From NCBI RefSeq assembly GCF_004664715.2, contig NC_051085.1:24574551-24638550 (forward strand): 64,000 nucleotides of DNA, read 5' to 3'. Of this stretch, positions 57,001-64,000 are shown in pieces. The DNA comes from Peromyscus leucopus. Its lineage: Eukaryota > Chordata > Mammalia > Rodentia > Cricetidae. The translations under genes were made by a program, and so were the position numbers. The number at the start of each line of letters is the position of its first letter. Positions within the stretch are counted from its first letter, which is position 1. The notes beneath the pieces were generated by a model. That model had not been told where the DNA came from and ran no database searches. It saw only the letters and a program-made list of their open reading frames with translations.

Positions 57001-60000
57001 GTACTTAATGGATTTTTAATGAGTGTCTGTAAGAATGTTAGATACTTTGCACAATGTCTTTGTAAATACTTCTCAGTATTTATCAAGTGGATGATCCTGT
57101 ACTGCAGATAGACAACCCTAGATTCAAAAGGCTAAGAAAATCATGCCAAAATAAACAACCAGATTTCCAACTCTCTTGACACAGGTAATTTGTGTTATTC
57201 ATCTTTGTATGTTTGCTAGCTAGCAGGGTGAAAGTGTTTAATAACTTAATTTTCAAATGAATACTTGGATTAAGAGATAAATGTTAGTAATTTAGCTAGA
57301 AAAATAGAACTGAAATTCCAAACCAGAATGTGAGTTGAGAGCCCATACTCACCACTCTGTTTGGCCTCCTCCGGGAAGTATGCAGGGCTCATTTCCAGAT
57401 GAGGCACCAATGCCAGGGGTGAGCACCAAAGTTCCCAAAAGTATCTCGCTCAGGAAGGCGCATCTTTATTCTTCTGTTTCATTCGTAATTTCATGAATCT
57501 AGGAGAAAGAGTTACTTATTTTTCTCTGGTCTGAACTTTAAATGCGACACATAAAGCCAGGTATTTTTTTTTAATGGTACGCCTGCTATTTGCACATCTT
57601 CTTGTGCCTATTAAAACACCACAAATCTTTGCCTGCTGTTTGCTTATGCTAAGGCTTCGGCCATCAGATATGCTACTTTAGCATGCTATGCGGCACGAAG
57701 ATCCAAGTTTATTCATAATATAACAAAGTAGAGTTTGTTTTTTCCGCACAGACAGAAGTTTGTTTCACTCAAGAATGTGAGTTGGTAGTTATGGCTTCAC
57801 ACCCATGCAGAGTCAGTACCATTAAACTATCACATTTTCTGTTTATGTTGACTAATTATTTCTCCCATTAAAAGGGGGCGGGGGGAATGGTTCTGTTAGC
57901 CAGGCCAGAACACATAATGATTCCCACTGTTGGATGAACACTGTTGGACCTGTCTCCTGAAAAACGCTGTTATTTACCACCCACAAACTCATCAACAGTC
58001 CTGGCTCTCTGCAGGATCTGGATCCTCATCCCTCCCCAACCCCTCTTGTCCTCTGTTCACCTCCACTTGGGAACATGGCCACTTGGAGAAAGGGAAGTTT
58101 CCCCTCCCTTAGAAACAGCTGGCGATGCTGACTCAGTACCTTACATTTCAACCCAGAGCAGAATGTACTCACTTTAGGATGGAGTTTCTATTTGTGGTTA
58201 AGGAACAGATTCTTTGCTTTTGATCCTTCAGATGCCTTTGATACAGTCTCAGGATCAGACTGAACCAGCAGATCAGAATAGCTCTTCACAAGGAAATTAA
58301 TATAATTTTTTCCTATTATAAGAGTCAACTTTGAAATCTATCCATGGATTATTATTCTTTTAATGAATAAAGTAAGTAACATAATGTGGAGACTCTTATA
58401 TAACTTTTATTAGAATTGAAAGCCAAAGTGTTAGTGTTCTGAATTACTATTCATTCCAATTTACATTACTAATAGATTTAGAAAAATACAGGAAAAGACT
58501 ATATGCAAGACTGCAATATTTTGAGAGATTTTACTCTTTTATGACCTCTCGTATGTTTCATAACTTTCCCATTTCTCTTTGCTTACCCCAACACCCAAAT
58601 ATATTGCATTAAAAAGGGAATGAACATTTAAAACCCCCAAGCAAACTAAAATTATTGCCGGTGGGAGATAGGAGGGAACAGAGGGGAAATGGAATGTTCT
58701 CACATAAAAGAACATGGAGACAGATGCACAAACTCTTCAAGGGTTGGAATCTGAATGCAAATTCCCAAGTTTGTGCCTCATTAGAACACTTCCTCTAATA
58801 TAAAAAATTAATAAGAGAACATATTTTTTGGTGAAATATGTGATGCTTGCTCTTTTCCAAGACCTGTAAGATTAAAAAAAAAATAAAGCAAATGGCACTA
58901 TCAGACCAAATATTTTCTCTCCTTTACTTCTGATATTTAGAAAGTACAGAGTCCACACCCACTTGACCTGTGGACTTCATGTAAGAAGGGTTTGGAGGCT
59001 TGGATTCTACCTTCCTCTAATCTCATCACCTGTCACTCAAGTGCTAGAACTTCACAGGTGACTGTCATGCTATTCCTCATGGCGAGTCCTTCCTCACTGC
59101 TGTCAACCCTGCACTTGCTGATCCTCCACAAGGTAGACTCTACCTTGGATGCTCAAGGATGACTTCCAAGGTTTTTCCCCAACATCCGGGCCTCAAACGA
59201 AGAATAATGCCAAAATGCCTCACCTCACCACTGTGTTTATAGTAACATCTCTGAATGATTCTGTGCCATATTTACCTGAGATCTGAGATCATCTCTATTT
59301 ATTTAGTTCTCCATTCATGTATTTATCAACTACTTAACAACATGACATCAAGAACCCACATATTCTCTGTATCATATAACACATATAAAACATAAGGGGT
59401 TTTTAACTGAAAACCTTAATTTATAGCCTCTCTTTTACATCCATACACAATTAAGCCCATTTTCATCCATCTTAAATTCATGGTCATGACCCCATAGCAC
59501 TGAGTTACTATAAATTTGGCCCTTGCTAACCAAGCTTACATCTAACTACCAAGTGTTCCGCATACAGTAGATGCCAGGAGTTATACAGCCACTATGATTT
59601 TCTTAGCATTTTGAACTGACTTGGTTTTCGTGGGGGAAAAAAAAATAGCCAATCAGTATTTAATGTCAGCCTCAGCTTATGTAGCTAGAGATTTGTTTTA
59701 AAATATTTACAGAATAAAAATATTAGACTTACGATAGGAAAGTATTATTTAGGAAGTGAAAAAAAGGCTTACCAAGTTCCCAAAGAAATTATTTCCATGA
59801 AGAACAACAGTGTTTCCTTGCATTTTAATAATAGTGGATCACCAGCTGGCCTATATTCCGATTACGTGTTCCTTCCCTCTACTCCTCTCACTTCCTCCCC
59901 TCCTCCCTCCCAACCAGGGCTCTCCATGTTCTGTCTCTCATTAGAAAACAAACAGGCTTCTAAGGGATACAATACAATGAGATAAGATTTTAAAAAACTA

Positions 60001-60164
60001 ATACATAAGAATTGGACAAAACAAAGAGATGGAAAAGATCCCAAGAAAAGGCACAAGAAACATATGCAGATGCAGAGACCCACTCGTTTACAAACTCAGG
60101 AATCTCATAAAAACACTAAATTGGAAGCCATAATATACACAAAGACCTATAAAGTAAAAAGAGT
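57001..60164. other. Unassigned intron sequence
   Basis: No SINE, LTR or L1 is recognised over about 3.1 kb. No exon-like segment is recognised. Confidence 0.45.
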
Positions 60165-60212
60165 GAATATATATGTATGTATATATGTATGTATACATAT
60201 ATATATATAATT
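60165..60212 (+). repeat. (TATG)n(TA)n simple repeat
   Basis: Mixed TATA/TATG units end in (TA)n. Confidence 0.88.
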
Positions 60213-60721
60213 TTAATTTAAAAAAAAAAGCTCTGACATGACTTTATGAGACAAGGAAACTCAGAAGATGCCACTGAGTTTATTTTCTGTTGGCCATCTA
60301 CTGCTGGGCATGCAGCCTACCCTTAAGAGTGGTTTGTCTCCCCAGTGAGATTCCCCTGGAGGAAACTAAATTTAATGCCTGGACTATGTACAGGTAAAAC
60401 ACCAAGTGAAGTATGGTAGATGTGTATGTGTGTTAAACCAAATGTGTATATATGTGTTTGCATATATATATACATATGAACATGCCTGTATAGATATGTA
60501 TATTTAAATAACAGTTAAATTTTAAATTGTTTAATATACTAATATTAAACATCAAATTCAATAGGTAAGTAACATTTAAAAATAGCAACATTTCCATGTG
60601 TTTACATCCATAAACATAGCTGTTTCAACAATTTATTATTAAACAATAAAAACAGTAGAGGGTCATGAATAAACTTTTTACCCAGTTATCACAGTGTGGG
60701 GATAACACCAAAATAGTGTTG

Positions 60722-60866
60722 GGGTTAGAAAGATGATCTTGTGGTTGAGAGTTTTCCAGGAAAGCATGAGGACCAGAGTTCAGAGCCCCAGAGTCCCTAA
60801 AAATTCTGAATGGATGTTGAACCTACCTGTAATCAGAGCAGTGGTTCTCAACCCATGGGTGACAAC

Positions 60867-60919
<53 letters not shown>

Positions 60920-61316
60920 GGGGGGGGAGGTCAAATGACTCTTTTACAAGGGTTGCCTAAGGCCATTGGAAAACACAGATAATTATGTTTTAATTCATAA
61001 CAGTAGCAAAATTTCAGCTATGAAGTAGCAACAAAAATAATTTTATGCTTGAGAGGGTCATCACAACATGAGGAACTGTATTAAAAGTTTGCAGCATTAG
61101 GAAGGTTGAGAACCACTGACTTAGACTCTCTGACTGCATAGACAAGGGGTCCATAAAACAAGCTGGCTAGTGAAACTAAACATATTTGGGAACTCAAAAT
61201 TTGAATGAGCAGTCCTATCTCCTTGAATAAGATGAGTGATTGATGATGATTCCCAATGGTACCCTCAATACTCTGTATGTACCCACACATATGAACAAAT
61301 AAAAGTAGAAAAAGAA
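60722..61316 (+). mobile_element. B4-type SINE interrupted by a hAT element
   Basis: The left part reads agaaagatgatcttgtggtt, 'aaagcatgaggaccagagtt', cagagccccagag. After the hAT element, aagctggctagtgaaact, 'tgaataagatgagtgattga' and 'cccacacatatgaacaaata' continue it. The layout matches B4, a fusion of tRNA-like and B1-like parts. It is moderately diverged. Confidence 0.55.
60839..61118 (-). mobile_element. URR1-like hAT element inside the B4, with (GT)n expansion
   Basis: The terminal inverted repeats cagtggttctcaaccc and aggttgagaaccactg are both intact. The interior (ataattttatgcttgagagg, 'ggaactgtattaaaagtttg') is the reverse of the 21143 copy. Flanks aatcagag and acttagac match at only 5 of 8 positions. 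About 25 GT units (60870-60919) sit near the left end. Confidence 0.85.
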
Positions 61317-61709
61317 AAAAAAGTGTTATATCCCATTAAATAATTATACACATTCAAATAAGCTTTTGTCCCTACTTTGATACCTATACCTAAATCCTCC
61401 AAATTGGTTAAAAGGCTGTGGAGGCTCAGTCATGGTCAAATTTAAGGTTTAATTTATAAATGAACAAAAAAATTCTCAATATTTCCTTGTTGTAGTCACC
61501 AAAAATCTGCACAAGATTATCAAGTAATTTTAATTTTTAACATTTGATCTTTCTTAAAATTGACCTTACTAGGCATTAAAGGAGCCATGAATCGTCCCTA
61601 AATTTTCAGTAACCATAATATCACTCTATAATAATACAGTTAAACAATGCTGTTGCAACCAGCATTGGAGAGACTTGATTGTGTACTTTCCCTAACTTAG
61701 TCAAAAAAA

Positions 61710-61752
<43 letters not shown>

Positions 61753-64000
61753 ATACAAAAACACAAAAATTCACATTTTTCTCCTATAAAAATCTTTTAT
61801 TGTTTAACTTTCTGTTAAATAGTTATCAGTTTAACACTTGTCTTTAAAAACACAATTATATAGCTTTTTATATTACTGGCTAAATCCTTCAATCATACTC
61901 ATTATTAAAAATCAATGTAATAAATAGTCACTCTGTATAGACGCTAAGAACTATCAAAAAGACTATCAAGAAATTATCAAACCAAATAAACTCTTTAACT
62001 TGAGACACTCAGTGTGAACACATGCATAAGAGGAGAGAGCCTGAACAAGAAGACCACAGTGAATATGAGGTCTCTTCTCCCTCTTCTTTCTCTCAAGGCC
62101 CCTGGTAGGGTCTGGGCGAGTGTTTTTGTTTGCTTGCTTCCTTATTTTTTGGTTTAAATAACATTTATCAAAATTGTGAATGCATTACATTTTAATTATA
62201 TAAATTATAAAATTGCCAAATTGCTCTTATGTAATCAGCACTTACACTGAATTCAATCAAGCTCGTCTTATGAACCTAAAGCCTATTAAATTTGCATTTC
62301 TGAAAGTTACTCTAGTCACAAATAAATGAGAAGCATGGATAATAATCGGCAACACAAAACAATGGATTTCTACACTTCCAGTTGAACTTTAGAAATAGAG
62401 TAAAGAAAGGCAGACCCATAAAGCTTGCTTTGAATTGTTACATGAAATTTGTTACTGCAGTCGGTTTGTGGCAGCATTAATACTACAAGTCACAACTTGA
62501 CACTTAGCAGCTAGGTCATTTGAAGAATTTTGAATTCCTGTGAATTTTACTCATTTTATCATTCATATCTGTCCCCGTTACATTAACATTTACCTATACT
62601 CAGAGGGAGTTATTAGACACCAAAGATGTCTGTTTCAATCTTTGATTTCAGTTGTTAGTTGTTTAGTAATTTTCAGTGTTCTTCAGACCCAGCTTGGAGT
62701 TTCAAAAGTGAATCATCCTGATAACTTCCTCTTTCACAGCTCACAGAACTGTTGGCACATTAAATTTTGCTATTTTATGACACATACAAAGTTGTAGAAA
62801 GATACAAGGTACCATTGAAATTTGATTGTAATTCAACCTTTTTCTCTTACAAAATATCCTTTATTTTTTGCTATGTTTCCTTTTTCTTTAATCCTTCAGG
62901 GCTTTCTCAACACCCTAAGTAGCTACCAGAGAATCCCATGTGCATCCCCAATAAACATTCCAAAGTAAGTTCTGTTCCTGTTTGATCATGTCATATTATG
63001 CCACATTTTTATAAATTAGACTTTTCTTTCCCCTCAACCTTTTTCTAACTCTCCACCTGCAGGATTTCTCAGCCTAAGTAGCACCTTCTCTCCCGATAAC
63101 TCAAAAACCCAACTTCTCAAACTTCTTTCTTGTCCAGGTCATGTCTGTTGGTTATCATATTTGCTTGATTACACCACCTTGGTTCTGTTGGAATATTCAT
63201 CCAATCCTTATCATATCATTCTGCTTAGCTTATTGGAAATTACTGTCAGGCTTTTACCTAGAACATCACATTAAGTACCTTATGATCTCCATGTCTGCTG
63301 AGCCGTCAGGGAAAAAATGTTTTAATTGAAATCACAACACATCACTCCCCAGATAGAAACAGAATGATTGCTACTCCATGTTCCACAAAGGATTCCATAA
63401 TGGAAACACACCCTAATGCCTCCAGTCTTCTGGAGAGTCCTGATTCTTCCTTTACCTGCAACTTATATACCCTTGCATCAAACTCATGCCCTCTACTTTT
63501 CAATTGGGGCATTGATGGTGTTTCCTGCTCTAGCATGCCATAGACATGTATGTGCTGGTAACTCCAATTATTTTCTAAGACAGAGTGGAAACTTCTACAA
63601 AGCATCCCTTATGTCTCCACTGCCACTACCTCCAATGTTCATATTTAACAACATAGAAAGATATTGTTTGACAAATATAATAATGTATAAGGAAAAAATA
63701 AAGTCAATAGAATGGGCCAAAGTGAAAGACGCATGACAAACGAAAATTCTATTTTTTTTTTGTCTTAGAATCACAATATTTTATGGCTGAAAGAGTTCTT
63801 ACAGGCAATCCAAAGTTTTCTGTGGTTTCCATATAAAAAGTAAAAAGCTCTTGTCTTAAGATGAAGTTTGGGAAATTTGTATCTGGTTGTGTAATACTGA
63901 CTATAATTTCAGTGATCCTTATACAGCATTCATGAAAGCAATCACTACAGTATTCACCCATAAAAACAGGATCCCAGACTCTGAACTTCACAGTCTTAAC
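61317..64000. other. Unassigned intron sequence to the window end
   Basis: Apart from the (AAAT)n at 61707-61756, no repeat, exon or gene is recognised. I found no acceptor followed by the R-spondin Cys-rich segment. Confidence 0.45.
61707..61756 (+). repeat. (AAAT)n microsatellite
   Basis: About 12 tandem AAAT units follow an A run. Confidence 0.96.

Larger units (their letters stand above)
36289..64000 (+). other. Rspo3: Rspo3 intron 1 (5' part, runs off the window)
   Basis: The 27.7 kb after the donor is interpreted as intron 1. I looked on the plus strand for the Cys-rich exon 2 segment that follows the basic stretch and found nothing resembling it with an acceptor. From memory the mammalian first intron is of the order of 25-30 kb, so exon 2 probably lies just beyond the right edge. 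The first 2.3 kb is GC-richer than the rest. The middle is AT-rich and nearly free of recent repeats, and repeats become frequent after 49.1 kb. Confidence 0.85.

Noticed and set aside
36289..64000. Rspo3 exon 2 (Cys-rich furin-like segment)
   Set aside because: Searched for by eye on the plus strand and not found. It most likely lies beyond the window.
1..64000. A novel multigene system, operon, phage or integrative element
   Set aside because: The window is mammalian intergenic and intronic DNA with one gene. Nothing shows clustered coding genes or prokaryotic signals.

Overview
The window is nuclear DNA from a rodent, most likely a cricetid (hamster, vole or deer-mouse type). The evidence is CpG depletion, abundant (CT)n/(GT)n/(CA)n microsatellites, B1 and B4-type SINEs, URR1-like hAT elements, L1 3' UTR fragments, and LTR families I associate with cricetids. 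The B1 copies carry a tail of the form 'gttccaggaaaggcgcaaagctacacagag', quoted here in pieces below. The species is inferred, not proven.

The one protein-coding gene I can support is Rspo3 (R-spondin 3), plus strand. Only its first coding exon is here: ATG at 36192, 32 full codons plus one base, and a consensus GTAAGT donor at 36289. It encodes the signal peptide and the start of the basic N-terminus of a secreted Wnt-signalling enhancer. The exon sits at the downstream edge of a CpG island (about 35.3-36.1 kb) that should hold the promoter and 5' UTR, including a GCCA tetranucleotide repeat and overlapping upstream ORFs. Everything right of 36289 is intron 1. I did not find exon 2, so the intron runs past the end of the window.

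Layout: 1-31 kb is 5' intergenic DNA rich in transposable elements. It holds five LTRs whose flanks show 6-bp target duplications (three perfect, two with one mismatch), a MaLR-like retroelement split by a later LTR, B1 SINEs, hAT elements, L1 and MLT1-like remnants and several long microsatellites. From about 30.75 to 49.1 kb, centred on the Rspo3 promoter, I see no young SINE, LINE or LTR insertion, only microsatellites and one weak ancient fragment. From 49 to 64 kb (deep intron 1) repeats return: an LTR inside a SINE, a B1, an ERV 3' end with polypurine tract, an L1 inserted into a B1, head-to-head L1 fragments, and a hAT element inside a B4 SINE.

There is no operon, CRISPR array, phage, or novel multigene system. 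The observations most worth checking are the insertion-poor zone around the Rspo3 promoter, the 5' UTR uORFs and tetranucleotide repeat, an LTR group with B1-like modules built in, two long perfectly alternating purine-pyrimidine tracts, and several nested insertions with readable target duplications. All repeat family names are from memory and were not checked against a database.
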